A DNA stretch of 64,000 nucleotides from contig NZ_CP029481.1 in assembly GCF_003151255.1 (NCBI RefSeq), positions 4,093,001-4,157,000 of the forward strand, read 5' to 3'. The number at the start of each line of letters is the position of its first letter. Positions within the stretch are counted from its first letter, which is position 1. This document shows, piece after piece, positions 1 through 8,833 of this stretch. A program made the translations under genes and the position numbers. The notes beneath the pieces were generated by a model. It saw only the letters and a program-made list of their open reading frames with translations, searched no databases and was not told where the DNA came from. Origin of the DNA: Microvirga sp. 17 mud 1-3. Its GTDB lineage: Bacteria > Pseudomonadota > Alphaproteobacteria > Rhizobiales > Beijerinckiaceae.

Positions 1-18
1 CTTCCCTTCGGCCAAGGT

Positions 19-399
19 CTAGCCCTTTGAGCCGCGCGGCCGCCTGCCCGTGCCGGTCTTCGTCCCCGTCCTCGCTCGTGACTTGGTGGTTGCCTTGGCG
101 GCTGTTTTGGCGCCTGCCCTGCCGCCGGTCTTCACGGCGGCCCTGCCCTTGCGTGCACTGCCCGTCTGGCCGTAGGGCGGGATGAAATCCGCATTGGCCA
201 CGACCACGAGGTCGATCAGAACCGCCTCGCCTCTCGCCGGAGCCTTATTGAGGATTTCGTCGACCTGACCGCCCTTCAGGCCCTCGAATTTCGAGCGGCG
301 ATAATCCTCCAGCTGCGTCGAGGGGATCACATAGATGCGCCCTCCGATCCGAACGAACAGAGCCTCGTCTGACATTTCGGGAAAAGGAACTTCGGGCAT
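19..399 (-). CDS. Hypothetical protein with basic Lys/Ala/Arg-rich tail
   Basis: A 126-residue protein that I do not recognise as a named family. The first 75 or so residues look like a small folded domain (ALFVRIGGRIYVIP, then IDLVVVANADF). The last 45 residues are low-complexity and rich in Ala, Lys, Arg, Gly and Thr, like the tails of histone H1-like or DNA-binding bacterial proteins. I chose the ATG at 399 because GAGG sits seven bases upstream; a GTG at 411 is also in frame. It lies 45 bp upstream of the cyclase stop codon and is probably co-transcribed with it. Nucleic-acid binding by the tail is inference only. Confidence 0.6.
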   Translation of the reverse strand: MPEVPFPEMSDEALFVRIGGRIYVIPSTQLEDYRRSKFEGLKGGQVDEILNKAPARGEAVLIDLVVVANADFIPPYGQTGSARKGRAAVKTGGRAGAKTAAKATTKSRARTGTKTGTGRRPRGSKG

Positions 400-444
400 G
401 GATCGCCTCACCGCGGTTGGAGAACGCTTCGGATGGAGCGCCGC

Positions 445-2244
445 TCAGCCAGGAATTCCAGCCTTCCTGAGCAGATCCTCCATCGGATCGAATCGTCTGT
501 CTGCGGTAAATTTGGAGCGGGAACGCCAATCGGAGATGCGGAATTTCGGATAACGCACGAGGAATTCCTCGGTAGTCTTTTTCGCCGCATCGGCCGCGCC
601 CTGCGCCACGAGGGACGCGATCAGGATCCGGAAGGCCATCTCGGGTTTCTGGCGCCCGAGCAGCGCCTGGCGCGCCACGCGCGCGGCCTGTGCGAAGTCT
701 CGCTCGAAGAAATACGCGAAGCCCTTCGCGCAGAGCGGGTGGTAGATCTTCGGATCGAGCGGGCTCAGCGCCATGGCCCTGTCGGCGAATTCGTGGGCCT
801 TTCCCAGATCATCGAGATAAACCCGCACCATGCTGCTGCGCATCCACCCCTCGGCATAGTTCGGGTTGAGCTTGACGGAGCGGTCGATCCAGGCCGCCCC
901 GGCCTCGAAATCGCCCGTGAGGGCCGAGATGGCGTGGCCGCTCAGGCAGAGTGCTACAGGATCGTTGATGTCGGCCTCGATAGCCGCCCAGGCGAGGCGA
1001 AGCCCCTCCTCGATCTCCCGTGGCCCCGGCGAGCCCCATCCCTGATCGTTCTGCGCCGCATAGCATGCGGCTGCGTGCGCGAGAGCCGGTGCATAGTTCG
1101 GATCAAGCGCAAGCGCGCGCTTGAGGAGTTGCAGTGCCTGCTCGTTGGCGGCTGCCGTCAGGGCGAGCCGAAGCGACAGAGCCTGAAGATAGAAATCGTA
1201 GGCGTCCAGGCTCTCGGGCGGCTTCCTGCGGGCGCGTTCCATCTCGCTGAAGACGATCCGCGGCTCGATGGCCGTGACGGTCCGTTCGGTAATTGCGTCC
1301 TGCAGCGCGAAGATGTCCGAAAGATTCTCGTCGAAGCGGTCGGCCCACAGGGTGCCGCCGCTCTCCGTATCCACGAGCTGCGCCGAGACGCGCACCCGCT
1401 CGCCCGAGCGCTGGAGGCTTCCGGTCACCAGGAACCTGACGCCGAGTTCGGCGGCGACCTGTGGCAATTCGAGATTCCGGCCCCTGTAGGAGAGCGCGGA
1501 TTCGCGCGCCACGACGAACAGATTGCGGAACAGAGACAGGGCCGCGACGATGCCCTCCACGATCCCGTCGGCGAAATAGTCCTGCTCCGGATCGCGGCTC
1601 AGATTGACGAAAGGAAGAACCGCAACCGAGGAATGCCTGACGTTCCGCCCGGGCTTCGGGGGATCATCGAGCAAGACTTTTGCGACGGGCACCGCATCCT
1701 GCGGGAGAGCCGCGATCTCGCTCGGCGAAAGCCCGAAGATCCGCACCGGCCGGGCGATGTTCTTCAGGTAATGCTCGCCCATATCGGTGAACGGCGCGGA
1801 AATCTTGTCGCGGATTTGCTCGAAAGTCGCCTGTGACAGGCAGATGCCGCCGGGCTCGGCAAGCGCCTCCAGCCTCGCCGTGACGTTGACGCCGTCGCCG
1901 AAGATGTCGTCCTGCTCGACGATGACGTCGCTCACGTTGATTGCCGCACGGAAGACGATGGTGTTCGCATCGTCCTCACGGCGGCGTCCGATCATGCCGT
2001 GCTGAATGGCCAGCGCACAGGCGACGGCGTCGATCACGCTCGGGAACTCCGCCAGAAGGCCGTCCCCCGTGTTCTTTACGATCCGCGCACGGAAACTGGA
2101 GATGAGTGGATCGATCAGCTCCGCCCGGTGACGCTTGAGCGCCCGGTGCGTGCCACCTTCGTCGGCGCGCATGAGCCGGCTGTATCCGGCTACGTCGAGC
2201 GCGAGCACGGCTGCAAGACGATGGGTGGCACTGTCCATGTCCAT
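445..2244 (-). CDS. Class III adenylate/guanylate cyclase with TolB-like and TPR regions
   Basis: A 599-residue predicted cytoplasmic nucleotide cyclase. Residues 10-170 form the class III catalytic domain. The metal-binding aspartates are visible as D17 (LALDVAGYSRLM) and D61 (KNTGDGLLAEF), and the transition-state pair as N120 and R124 (GVNVTARLEAL), so catalysis looks intact. Residues about 200-330 resemble the TolB-like segment common in rhizobial cyclases (VAVLPFVNLSRDPEQDYFADG). The remainder is helical with TPR-like repeats (LDPNYAPALAHAAACY, LNPNYAEGWMRSSMV). No transmembrane segment is seen. The ATG at 2244 is chosen because AGAGGG lies six bases upstream and the cyclase domain starts directly after it. 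The input signal and whether it makes cAMP or cGMP cannot be read from sequence. Confidence 0.9.
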   Translation of the reverse strand: MDMDSATHRLAAVLALDVAGYSRLMRADEGGTHRALKRHRAELIDPLISSFRARIVKNTGDGLLAEFPSVIDAVACALAIQHGMIGRRREDDANTIVFRAAINVSDVIVEQDDIFGDGVNVTARLEALAEPGGICLSQATFEQIRDKISAPFTDMGEHYLKNIARPVRIFGLSPSEIAALPQDAVPVAKVLLDDPPKPGRNVRHSSVAVLPFVNLSRDPEQDYFADGIVEGIVAALSLFRNLFVVARESALSYRGRNLELPQVAAELGVRFLVTGSLQRSGERVRVSAQLVDTESGGTLWADRFDENLSDIFALQDAITERTVTAIEPRIVFSEMERARRKPPESLDAYDFYLQALSLRLALTAAANEQALQLLKRALALDPNYAPALAHAAACYAAQNDQGWGSPGPREIEEGLRLAWAAIEADINDPVALCLSGHAISALTGDFEAGAAWIDRSVKLNPNYAEGWMRSSMVRVYLDDLGKAHEFADRAMALSPLDPKIYHPLCAKGFAYFFERDFAQAARVARQALLGRQKPEMAFRILIASLVAQGAADAAKKTTEEFLVRYPKFRISDWRSRSKFTADRRFDPMEDLLRKAGIPG

Positions 2245-2406
2245 GGCGACCCTCTGCCGTTTCTCGCCGAACCGGGACGCGCTAAGAGAAATTCTCGGCG
2301 TTTCCCCGCATTGATGCAAGGCGGAAAGCAAAGAGCAGGCGCCCGACACGCCCGTTCGCCGCGTCGGGTTGCTTTTCTATGACAGAGAGCGCGATGCGCC
2401 GGATTG

Positions 2407-2523
2407 TCAGATCAGCTTGTCGAGGTTCAGGATGAGATTGACCCAGGCCGAGGCAACCGCCGTGGAGGTCGTAACCGTATTGATCCAGAACACGACGGCC
2501 TCGGGAATGGCATGACCGAACAT
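2407..2523 (-). CDS. Small 38-residue hydrophobic protein downstream of the TerC gene
   Basis: A short reading frame, ATG at 2523 to TGA at 2407, encoding 38 residues that begin MFGHAIPEAVVFWINTVT and end NLILNLDKLI. It is moderately hydrophobic throughout with acidic and basic residues only near the ends, as in small membrane-associated peptides. AGGAAT lies upstream of the ATG at usable spacing. The gene starts 24 bp after the stop of the TerC-family gene on the same strand, so it is likely co-transcribed. I know of no family name. The supporting points are the spacing, a possible ribosome site and an amphipathic composition; no homology evidence is available here. Confidence 0.5.
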   Translation of the reverse strand: MFGHAIPEAVVFWINTVTTSTAVASAWVNLILNLDKLI

Positions 2524-2547
2524 TCGGGTATTCCTTTCCGTTTCCTG

Positions 2548-3228
2548 TCAGGCCTCGTCGACGGCAGCGCGCCGCCGGAGACCATATCCGAGCCCGACCA
2601 CGACAACGGCCGCCACGACGGCCGCCGGGATCTCGACCCGGTGAGCGAGTTCGCGCCCCAGCTGATCGATGACCCAGGGATCGGATACCAGCATCTCGCC
2701 CGCAACCCATCCCAGGAGCGCCGCCCCGGCCCAGACGAGGATCGGGAGCCGGTCGAGCAGGGCCATGATGATCGCCGCTCCGGCGATGATGAGCGGAATC
2801 GAGATGGCAAGCCCCAGCACCAGGAGCAGGGTGGAATCCTGCGCGACGGCCGCGATGGCCAGGACATTGTCGAGGCTCATGACCGCATCCGCCACCGCGA
2901 TGGTCCAGACGGCGTGCCAGAGCCGGTCGGTCTGCCTGACCGATCCTTCGCCCTCCTCGCCGACGAGCAGCTTCACGGCGATCCACAGAAGCAGCACGCC
3001 GCCGATCACTTTGAGAAAGGGCGTGGCCAGGAGAGCGATGACCAGAACGGTGAAGATGATCCGCAGGCCCACGGCGACGCCGGCGCCGAGGACCATGCCC
3101 ATGCGGCGGCGGTGGGGCGGCAGGCCGCGGCAGGCCATGGCGATCACCACGGCGTTGTCGCCCGAGAGAATGATGTTGATCCAGATGATCCCGAGGATCT
3201 TCAGGACCGAAGGGAGAAGAGTTTCCAT
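2548..3228 (-). CDS. TerC/YjbE family integral membrane protein
   Basis: A 226-residue polytopic membrane protein of the TerC superfamily, closest in layout to the YjbE-type proteins. About seven hydrophobic segments are visible. The family's conserved acidic motifs are present: SGDNAVVIAMA near residue 25 in the first helix, and ADAVMSLDNVLAIAA near residue 118 in a later one. Such Asp residues lie inside the membrane. Relatives are linked to metal-ion (Mn2+) export or to tellurium resistance, but the substrate here is unknown. The start is the ATG at 3228. The 38-residue gene follows 24 bp downstream. No tellurite-resistance operon surrounds it. Confidence 0.9.
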   Translation of the reverse strand: METLLPSVLKILGIIWINIILSGDNAVVIAMACRGLPPHRRRMGMVLGAGVAVGLRIIFTVLVIALLATPFLKVIGGVLLLWIAVKLLVGEEGEGSVRQTDRLWHAVWTIAVADAVMSLDNVLAIAAVAQDSTLLLVLGLAISIPLIIAGAAIIMALLDRLPILVWAGAALLGWVAGEMLVSDPWVIDQLGRELAHRVEIPAAVVAAVVVVGLGYGLRRRAAVDEA

Positions 3229-3360
3229 AATAGGCAGGGCTTCGATAGGCGCATGGGCCGTCGCAACGGCGGGCGCGACAGGGCGGGATTGGGAGCGGCG
3301 CCCTATCGCGCGCAGGCGACAGGGATCGACAGGAGATCAAGGGCTCCCGCGGCGGCGATG

Positions 3361-3765
3361 TCAGGTGCGCGGAGGCCCTGTCGCGCGCATCCCGCCCGGC
3401 TGCCAGGCAGGCAGTGTCGGCGAAGCGCTGTTCCGGTCACGCGAGGCGGCCAGCATCACATCGCGAAGGGAGGGCGGCGCCGCTGCCATGTATGGGTCGG
3501 AACCGGCATTTCCGTCATCCCAGGAATCCATGGGGTCCCCGTCGAGGCCTTCCCCGGCCTCGACCGCCAGGGCGAACTGGGCTGCGAAATCCTGCCTCAA
3601 GGGGTCCTGGCCCCACCCGAAATGCACGGCCGACAGCACCACGAGCAGGAACAGCGCCTGCAGTCTTCGGATGAGACGGGATGGTTGCGGCTGCGGCAAG
3701 GCTCGATCCAGCGGGCTTGAGGCCTCGGATCCTGCTAGCCGATCAGAAGCCGCGGGGCAATTCAA
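3361..3765 (-). CDS. Possible small membrane-anchored or exported protein
   Basis: An open frame of 134 codons starting at TTG 3765. One strongly hydrophobic stretch near residues 36-51 ([18 protein letters not shown]) follows a basic segment (RLIRRL), the pattern of a signal anchor or signal peptide. The rest is acidic and low in complexity. I recognise no family. The start is uncertain because no ATG precedes the hydrophobic segment. It lies 132 bp upstream of the TerC-family gene on the same strand. It could be a chance open frame in GC-rich DNA; the signal-like segment is the only positive evidence. Confidence 0.35.
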   Translation of the reverse strand: MNCPAASDRLAGSEASSPLDRALPQPQPSRLIRRLQALFLLVVLSAVHFGWGQDPLRQDFAAQFALAVEAGEGLDGDPMDSWDDGNAGSDPYMAAAPPSLRDVMLAASRDRNSASPTLPAWQPGGMRATGPPRT

Positions 3766-3933
3766 CCCTGGAATGCAGCGCCTGCCGGAAAAGCGTCTGA
3801 GCCTGCCTTGACCGGGGGCAGAGGAGGATCATCTACCCCCTGGTTGCCGGCCCGTCTGGACACAGCCCTTTGTCAGGCCTCTCCCGCCCCGCCGGACGCC
3901 CTATCCTTATCGTCTCATTCTCGGAGAATAGCC

Positions 3934-4914
3934 ATGCAGCATCGTCGGCTTCGCGACCTCGACGTATCGGCCCTCGGCCTCGGATGCATGGGCATGTCGG
4001 ACTTCTACGGCGGCCGCGACGAGGATGAGGCCATCGCGACCATTCACCGGGCGATCGAACTCGGCGTGACCTTCCTCGATACGGCGGACATGTATGGCGT
4101 CGGCCGCAACGAGGAGCTTGTCGGCCGCGCCATCCGCGACCGGCGCAGCCAGGTTGTTCTCGCGACGAAATTCGGCAATGTGCGCGCGCCGGACGGCGCC
4201 TTTCTGGGGATCAACGGCAAGCCCGACTATGTCCGCCAAGCCTGCGAGGCGAGCCTGAAGCGGCTCGGGGTCGAGACGATCGACCTCTATTACCAGCACC
4301 GGGTCGATCCGCAGACGCCCATCGAGGATACGGTAGGCGCCATGGCGGAGCTCGTGCGCGAGGGTAAGGTCCGCCATCTCGGGCTCTCGGAAGCCGGGCC
4401 GGAGACGATCCGCCGGGCGAACGCAGTCCATCCCATCACGGCGCTGCAGACCGAATATTCCCTCTGGAGCCGCGACCCGGAAACCGACATCCTGCCGATT
4501 GTGCGCGAGCTCGGGATCGGCTTCGTGCCTTATTCGCCCCTCGGGCGCGGCTTCCTGACCGGGCAGATCAAGAGCATCGACGATCTGGAGCCTGACGATT
4601 ACCGCCGCAACACGCCGCGTTTCCAGGGCGAGAACTTCCAGAAGAATCTCGACCTCGTCCACGAGATCGACATGATGGCGCAGGAGAAGGGCTGCACTTC
4701 GGCCCAGCTCGCCCTCGCCTGGGTGATGGCGCAGGGCGACGACATCGTGCCGATCCCGGGCACCAAGCGCCGCCGCTATCTCGAGGACAATGTGGGCGCG
4801 CTTCAGGTGAAACTGTCGAAGGACGATCTGGCGCGGATCGACCGCGTCCTGCCGCCCGGTGCGGCGTCCGGCACCCGCTACGCCGCTCCGCAGATGCAGG
4901 CGCTGGGGCGCTGA
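3934..4914 (+). CDS. Aldo/keto reductase
   Basis: A 326-residue NADPH-dependent aldo/keto reductase of the AKR superfamily, in the group resembling plant and bacterial pyridoxal or phytotoxin reductases (starts [19 protein letters not shown]). The catalytic tetrad is present: D49 and Y54 in [10 protein letters not shown]79 in LATKFG and H122 in YYQHRVD. The C-terminal cofactor segment [15 protein letters not shown] is also canonical. It is predicted to be a soluble TIM barrel reducing aldehydes or ketones; the substrate cannot be deduced. The ATG at 3934 is preceded by GGAGA. It stands alone on the plus strand, convergent with the FAD oxidase gene. Confidence 0.93.
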   Translation: MQHRRLRDLDVSALGLGCMGMSDFYGGRDEDEAIATIHRAIELGVTFLDTADMYGVGRNEELVGRAIRDRRSQVVLATKFGNVRAPDGAFLGINGKPDYVRQACEASLKRLGVETIDLYYQHRVDPQTPIEDTVGAMAELVREGKVRHLGLSEAGPETIRRANAVHPITALQTEYSLWSRDPETDILPIVRELGIGFVPYSPLGRGFLTGQIKSIDDLEPDDYRRNTPRFQGENFQKNLDLVHEIDMMAQEKGCTSAQLALAWVMAQGDDIVPIPGTKRRRYLEDNVGALQVKLSKDDLARIDRVLPPGAASGTRYAAPQMQALGR

Positions 4915-5052
4915 GCATCCGCTCACAAAAAGACGCCATAGAGTGACGCGGCCGGGCTGAGCTAGCTCTGGGCAAGCGTTCCTCCGATGTGAATGGCCGG
5001 GCGGCGCAGCGACATCTCCGCCGCCCCGGGACAACACACCGGATAAGATGCC

Positions 5053-6477
5053 TCACTGCAGGGGCCGGATGTTCTGGTTCATCCGGAACATGTTGTGAGG
5101 GTCGTAACGCCCCTTGATTTCGGCCAGACGTCGATAATTCGTTCCATAGATCTTCTCGACCCGGTCGGTCTCGTCCTCGGGCATGAAGTTGACATAGGCG
5201 CTTCCCAACGCGAATGGCTCGGTTGCCTTGAACAAGTCCCTTGCCCACTTGACGCATGCGCTATCGTCTCTGTTCTCGCGCCAGCGGGTATGGACGTTCA
5301 TGACGAAGTGCGCGGCCCGCTGCGGGTAAGCCGTTGCGTCGGATGCGATCCGGCTCATGGCACCGCCGATCTGGGCGATGAAGAGCTCACATTCGGGCCC
5401 CGGCAGGGTATGGACCGCCTGGATGATCGTATCCAGCGCCTCGTCCGGCAGGGTCTCGAAATCGTGGCTTTTCCAGTAGTTGCGAGCCCCGGTCGTCAGA
5501 AGAGGATCGAAAGCCGCCTGCCAGTCCACGAGTCGGTGCGGCCCCACCACGTCGACGATGGGTTGGCCCAGAGACCGAATTTCCCTGGCCGCCCGCTCGC
5601 CCTCGGCGAGATCGCCGACGTAGCACATGGCAAAGATCATCACCTCACGCCCATGCCATTCAGCCGGCAGGAACGGGAGCGGCGGAGCCTTGCGCATCAC
5701 CACCCAGCATGTGAGCTCCTCGGGCGCGTTGAGCACGGCTTCGCGGTAGGATCTCAGAAGCTCCCTGGCATTGTCGAAAGGATGCACCACAAGTCCGGAA
5801 AGGACCTCCGGTCCGGCCCGGTGCAGGTTGAACTCGAAAGCCGTCACGATACCGAAATTGCCGCCCCCGCCGCGGATCGCCCAGAACAGATCCGGGTTCT
5901 CGTCTGCGCTGGCTCGCAGAAGGCGGCCGTCCGCCGTCACGATGTCGGCCGAGACGAGACTGTCGATGGTGAGGCCGTATTTCCGCGTGAGCCAGCCGAA
6001 CCCACCGCCGAGGGTCAGGCCCGCGATTCCAGTGGTGGAGTTGATCCCTGTCGGCAGGGCGAGTCCAAAGACTTGCGTCTCGCGGTCCACGTCGCCCAGA
6101 GTTGCGCCGGGTCCTATCCACGCCCTCTGGGTTGCCGGGTCCACGCGAACGAAGTTCATCGCGGACAGATCGATCATCAGCCCACCATCGCAGACGGCAT
6201 TCCCGGCGATGTTGTGGCCGCCTCCGCGCACTGCCACGACCAGGTCGTGCTCGCGTGCGAAGTTGACCGCGTGGATGACGTCGGAGGCGCCCTGGCAGCG
6301 CACGATCAGCCCTGGCGAGCGGTCGACCATGCCGTTCCAGATACTGCGCGCCGTGTCATATCCATCCTCATCCCTGGTGAGCGTTCGCCCCCGCAAGCCT
6401 CCCTTGAGCGCCAACAGGACATCAGGCTGGATGGTTGCTGCTTGTCCATTGACCGTAGCAATTGAGACTAAAGTCAT
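5053..6477 (-). CDS. FAD-binding oxidoreductase of the berberine-bridge (BBE) type
   Basis: A 474-residue flavoenzyme. The FAD_binding_4 (PCMH) domain fills residues 55-230. It contains VRGGGHNIAGNAVCDGG, in which H88 is the expected covalent 8-alpha-histidyl FAD site, and GGGFGWLTRKYGLTIDSLV. A C-terminal BBE segment ends YDPHNMFRMNQNIRP. Enzymes of this family oxidise alcohols, sugars or alkaloid-like compounds using O2. No signal peptide is seen. The ATG at 6477 is chosen because GGAGAG lies just upstream and the earlier part of the frame has no family similarity. It is divergent from the GlxA-type regulator at 6709, its likely controller. Confidence 0.92.
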   Translation of the reverse strand: MTLVSIATVNGQAATIQPDVLLALKGGLRGRTLTRDEDGYDTARSIWNGMVDRSPGLIVRCQGASDVIHAVNFAREHDLVVAVRGGGHNIAGNAVCDGGLMIDLSAMNFVRVDPATQRAWIGPGATLGDVDRETQVFGLALPTGINSTTGIAGLTLGGGFGWLTRKYGLTIDSLVSADIVTADGRLLRASADENPDLFWAIRGGGGNFGIVTAFEFNLHRAGPEVLSGLVVHPFDNARELLRSYREAVLNAPEELTCWVVMRKAPPLPFLPAEWHGREVMIFAMCYVGDLAEGERAAREIRSLGQPIVDVVGPHRLVDWQAAFDPLLTTGARNYWKSHDFETLPDEALDTIIQAVHTLPGPECELFIAQIGGAMSRIASDATAYPQRAAHFVMNVHTRWRENRDDSACVKWARDLFKATEPFALGSAYVNFMPEDETDRVEKIYGTNYRRLAEIKGRYDPHNMFRMNQNIRPLQ

Positions 6478-6531
6478 CTGAGCTCTCCTCGCCAGGAAGA
6501 GGGAAGGATCCCGCCTGGATCGAATGGAAAC

Positions 6532-6546
6532 GGACCTTCGAGGTCC
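6532..6546. promoter_or_regulatory. 15-bp palindrome upstream of the FAD oxidase gene
   Basis: GGACCT-TCG-AGGTCC is a perfect inverted repeat with six-base arms, 55 bp upstream of the FAD oxidase start. It could be an operator or a small hairpin in the leader. It may also be chance in GC-rich DNA. Confidence 0.3.
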
Positions 6547-6627
6547 ACGGTAACCGATCAGGTGCTCGCCATGCTGATGTCCGGTATGGAGCATTGGCAT
6601 GCGCCCCGGCGCCGGCAGCAACTCATC

Positions 6628-6680
6628 CTATTTTGTCGCAGATCCATCCTGTTCCGGAGCGGGCAATCATGACAAAATAG
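6628..6680. promoter_or_regulatory. Perfect 10-bp inverted repeat in the FAD oxidase / GlxA-type regulator intergenic region
   Basis: CTATTTTGTC (6628-6637) and its exact reverse complement GACAAAATAG (6671-6680) are separated by 33 bp, giving 43 bp centre to centre, about four helical turns. The AT-rich arms stand out from the GC-rich surroundings. They lie 29-81 bp upstream of the regulator start, in the only promoter space between the divergent genes. The likely role is binding of the adjacent AraC/GlxA-type regulator; this is inference. Confidence 0.55.
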
Positions 6681-6708
6681 AAGGGTGAGACCGCCAGGGA
6701 GAGATAAG

Positions 6709-7761
6709 ATGCTCCATGTGGCTGTTCTGTTTCTCAACGGTGGATGCGCGTCGACGGCTCTGCTCCCCATGGAGATATTCCGGAATGCTGGCGTGCTCTG
6801 GAACCTGCTCAATGGACGAGCGCCCGTTCCTTGCTTCCGTGTGACCACCGCATCGGCGCATGGCGAGCCTGCCGTGACGGACCAGCTGGTCTCGCTCGTT
6901 CCATCATGTTCCATAGACGATGTGGAGGATCCCGACATCGTCTTCGTCCCCGCAGGCGGGCTTCCCTATGAAACGCTGATACGCGACGGATACGCGATCG
7001 ATGCCGTCATCGAACGCAATGCCGCAATCATTCCATGGCTCCGGCGCTGGAGCGCGGAAGGCGTCAAGATTGCGGGCGTCTGTTCCGGTGTGGCTCTCAT
7101 GGCGGAGGCCGGCCTGCTCGATGGCAAGCGCGCGACCACCCACTGGGGATTGGCCGGCGCCTACCAGCAGCGCTTCCCTCAAGTGGACTGGCAGTCCGAC
7201 TACCTCATCACGGATGCTGGCAACGTTTTTTGCGGCGGGGGCGTCAACTCGGCCGCCGATTTGAGCCTCTATCTGGTCGAAAGATTCGGCAGCCATGATC
7301 TCGCCCGCGAATGCGCGAAAGCCCTCCTGCTCGAAATGCCGCGCACGTGGCAGGTCGCCTTCGCGGATGTGGCCCTTCGCACGGATCACCGCGACGAGAG
7401 CATCCGGCGCGCGCAGGACTGGATTCACACCCATTTCCGCCTGGCCACCCGCTTGGATGCCATTGCCGTGCATGTCGGCATGAGCCCCCGCAACTTCGTG
7501 CGTCGGTTCAAGGCCGCAACGGGGCACACTCCCCTGAGCTATACGCATGCCATTCGCGTGAACATGGCGAAAAGGCTCCTCGAGGAGGAGGAGCAAACGA
7601 TCCAAGAGATCAGCCAGGCCGTCGGCTACGAGGACGTCATGTTCTTCCGCGATCTGTTCAGGCGCCACACCGGCATCGGCCCGTCCGAATACCGGGCCCG
7701 CTTTGGAGCCCACCTTTATGCTGGGTTGCCGGTCAAACCCCACCTGAGACCATCGGCGTGA
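6709..7761 (+). CDS. GlxA-type transcriptional regulator (DJ-1/PfpI domain plus AraC helix-turn-helix)
   Basis: A 350-residue regulator. Residues 1-190 form a DJ-1/PfpI glutamine-amidotransferase-like sensor domain, with C125 in IAGVCSGVALMAEAGLLDG and the TTHW segment after it. Residues about 225-335 form the AraC/XylS DNA-binding domain, containing LDAIAVHVGMSPRNFVRRFKAATG and the second helix-turn-helix EISQAVGYEDVMFFRDLFRR. Family members respond to small metabolites and activate nearby catabolic genes. The ATG at 6709 follows GGGAGAG; an in-frame GTG at 6685 is less likely. It is divergent from the FAD oxidase, with an inverted repeat in between. Confidence 0.92.
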   Translation: MLHVAVLFLNGGCASTALLPMEIFRNAGVLWNLLNGRAPVPCFRVTTASAHGEPAVTDQLVSLVPSCSIDDVEDPDIVFVPAGGLPYETLIRDGYAIDAVIERNAAIIPWLRRWSAEGVKIAGVCSGVALMAEAGLLDGKRATTHWGLAGAYQQRFPQVDWQSDYLITDAGNVFCGGGVNSAADLSLYLVERFGSHDLARECAKALLLEMPRTWQVAFADVALRTDHRDESIRRAQDWIHTHFRLATRLDAIAVHVGMSPRNFVRRFKAATGHTPLSYTHAIRVNMAKRLLEEEEQTIQEISQAVGYEDVMFFRDLFRRHTGIGPSEYRARFGAHLYAGLPVKPHLRPSA

Positions 7762-7919
7762 AGCCGTCCGAAGTGCGGGATTGTATCTTTCCTCCTTTGG
7801 CCTCGTCCGGTGCCCCCTGGTAGACCTTCGCTGCATGGCGCTTGCTCGCAAGGGGCTTATGCTAGAGAGAACAATTTTCCCTTCGGCCATCGCGGCCGGT
7901 TTCGCGTATCTGTCGGATC

Positions 7920-8687
7920 ATGGATCTTTCAACCACGGCGCTCCTGGCCGCCTCGGGCCTTGGAGCGGGCCTCGTCAACGCCATCGCGGGCGGAGGCACC
8001 TTCTTCACCTTCTCGGCCCTGATCGCCGCGGGGCTTCCACCGATCACGGCCAACGCCACGAGCGCCGTCGCAGTGACGCCAGCCAACCTGGCGAGCGCCT
8101 GGGCCTACCGGCGGGAGCTTGCGGCCAATCTCCGGCGCTTCGCGGCACTCGGCATCGTCAGCCTGCTCGGCGGCCTCGTCGGCGCCTATATCCTGACGGC
8201 TACTGACAATGCGGCCTTCCGCCTGCTCGTGCCGTGGCTCCTGCTGTTCGCGACCCTGTTGTTTGCCATGAGCCCGCGGATCGTCGCCCTGGCCCGGGCC
8301 ATCGGCAAGGCCGAGGGAGGGCACCCTTCCCGGCGCGCCTGGATCGGGGGCCTCGCGTTCCAGTGCCTCGTGGCGGTCTATGGCGGGTTCTTCGGCGCCG
8401 GCATGGGCATCGTCATGCTGGCGGCGCTCGCCATCACGGAGGGCGACGACTTCCATCTCATCAACTCGGCAAAACATCTCTGCTCCACGCTGATCCAGCT
8501 GGTGGCCGTCGTCCTGTTCATCGCGGCCGGGCTGGTGAGCTGGAAGGAGACCTTCATCGTCGGCGCCGCCTCGGTGATCGGCGGTTATGCGGGCGTGGCA
8601 TTCGGGCGTAAGCTGCCCGCTCCCGTGATCCGCTGGATCGTCATCGCGGTCGGCGCGCTGCTCACACTCTATTTCTTCATGAGGTAA
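7920..8687 (+). CDS. TauE/SafE (DUF81) family permease
   Basis: A 255-residue polytopic inner-membrane protein with about eight hydrophobic segments. The family signature repeats are present: GLGAGLVNAIAGGGTFFTF near the N terminus, and VAVYGGFFGAGMGIVMLAAL, the second copy, in the middle. The halves are a tandem duplication, as usual for TauE/SafE. Members export sulfite, sulfoacetate or other organic anions; the substrate here is unknown. The ATG at 7920 is followed at once by the conserved segment. It is 158 bp downstream of the GlxA-type regulator on the same strand, with no clear terminator between. Confidence 0.9.
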   Translation: MDLSTTALLAASGLGAGLVNAIAGGGTFFTFSALIAAGLPPITANATSAVAVTPANLASAWAYRRELAANLRRFAALGIVSLLGGLVGAYILTATDNAAFRLLVPWLLLFATLLFAMSPRIVALARAIGKAEGGHPSRRAWIGGLAFQCLVAVYGGFFGAGMGIVMLAALAITEGDDFHLINSAKHLCSTLIQLVAVVLFIAAGLVSWKETFIVGAASVIGGYAGVAFGRKLPAPVIRWIVIAVGALLTLYFFMR

Positions 8688-8693
8688 CGTTTC

Positions 8694-8729
8694 ATTTTCG
8701 GATGAGGCATTGCCTCACCCTGTGAAAAT
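8694..8729 (+). terminator. Nested inverted repeats after the TauE gene, possible terminator
   Basis: TGAGGC-ATT-GCCTCA (8703-8717) is enclosed by ATTTTC (8694-8699) and GAAAAT (8724-8729). It begins seven bases after the permease stop. There is no long T tract, so termination is only a suggestion. Confidence 0.35.
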
Positions 8730-8833
8730 CGTGCACCAGCCGTGGCAATTCCGGTTCCTGCCCGATTCACGCCACAAGAGTGGCCCTCACTCGGGCGACC
8801 TGATTCTGCCAAAAAAACGCAAAGGACAACGCT

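Noticed and set aside
433-1836. Long plus-strand open frame opposite the first cyclase
   Set aside because: Antisense shadow of the minus-strand cyclase; Arg/His/Gly-rich with no domain, while the opposite strand has full catalytic motifs.
2404-3720. 438-codon plus-strand frame over the TerC region
   Set aside because: Composition (Asp/Arg/Gly/His-rich) is that of a complementary frame; the minus strand encodes the TerC-family protein.
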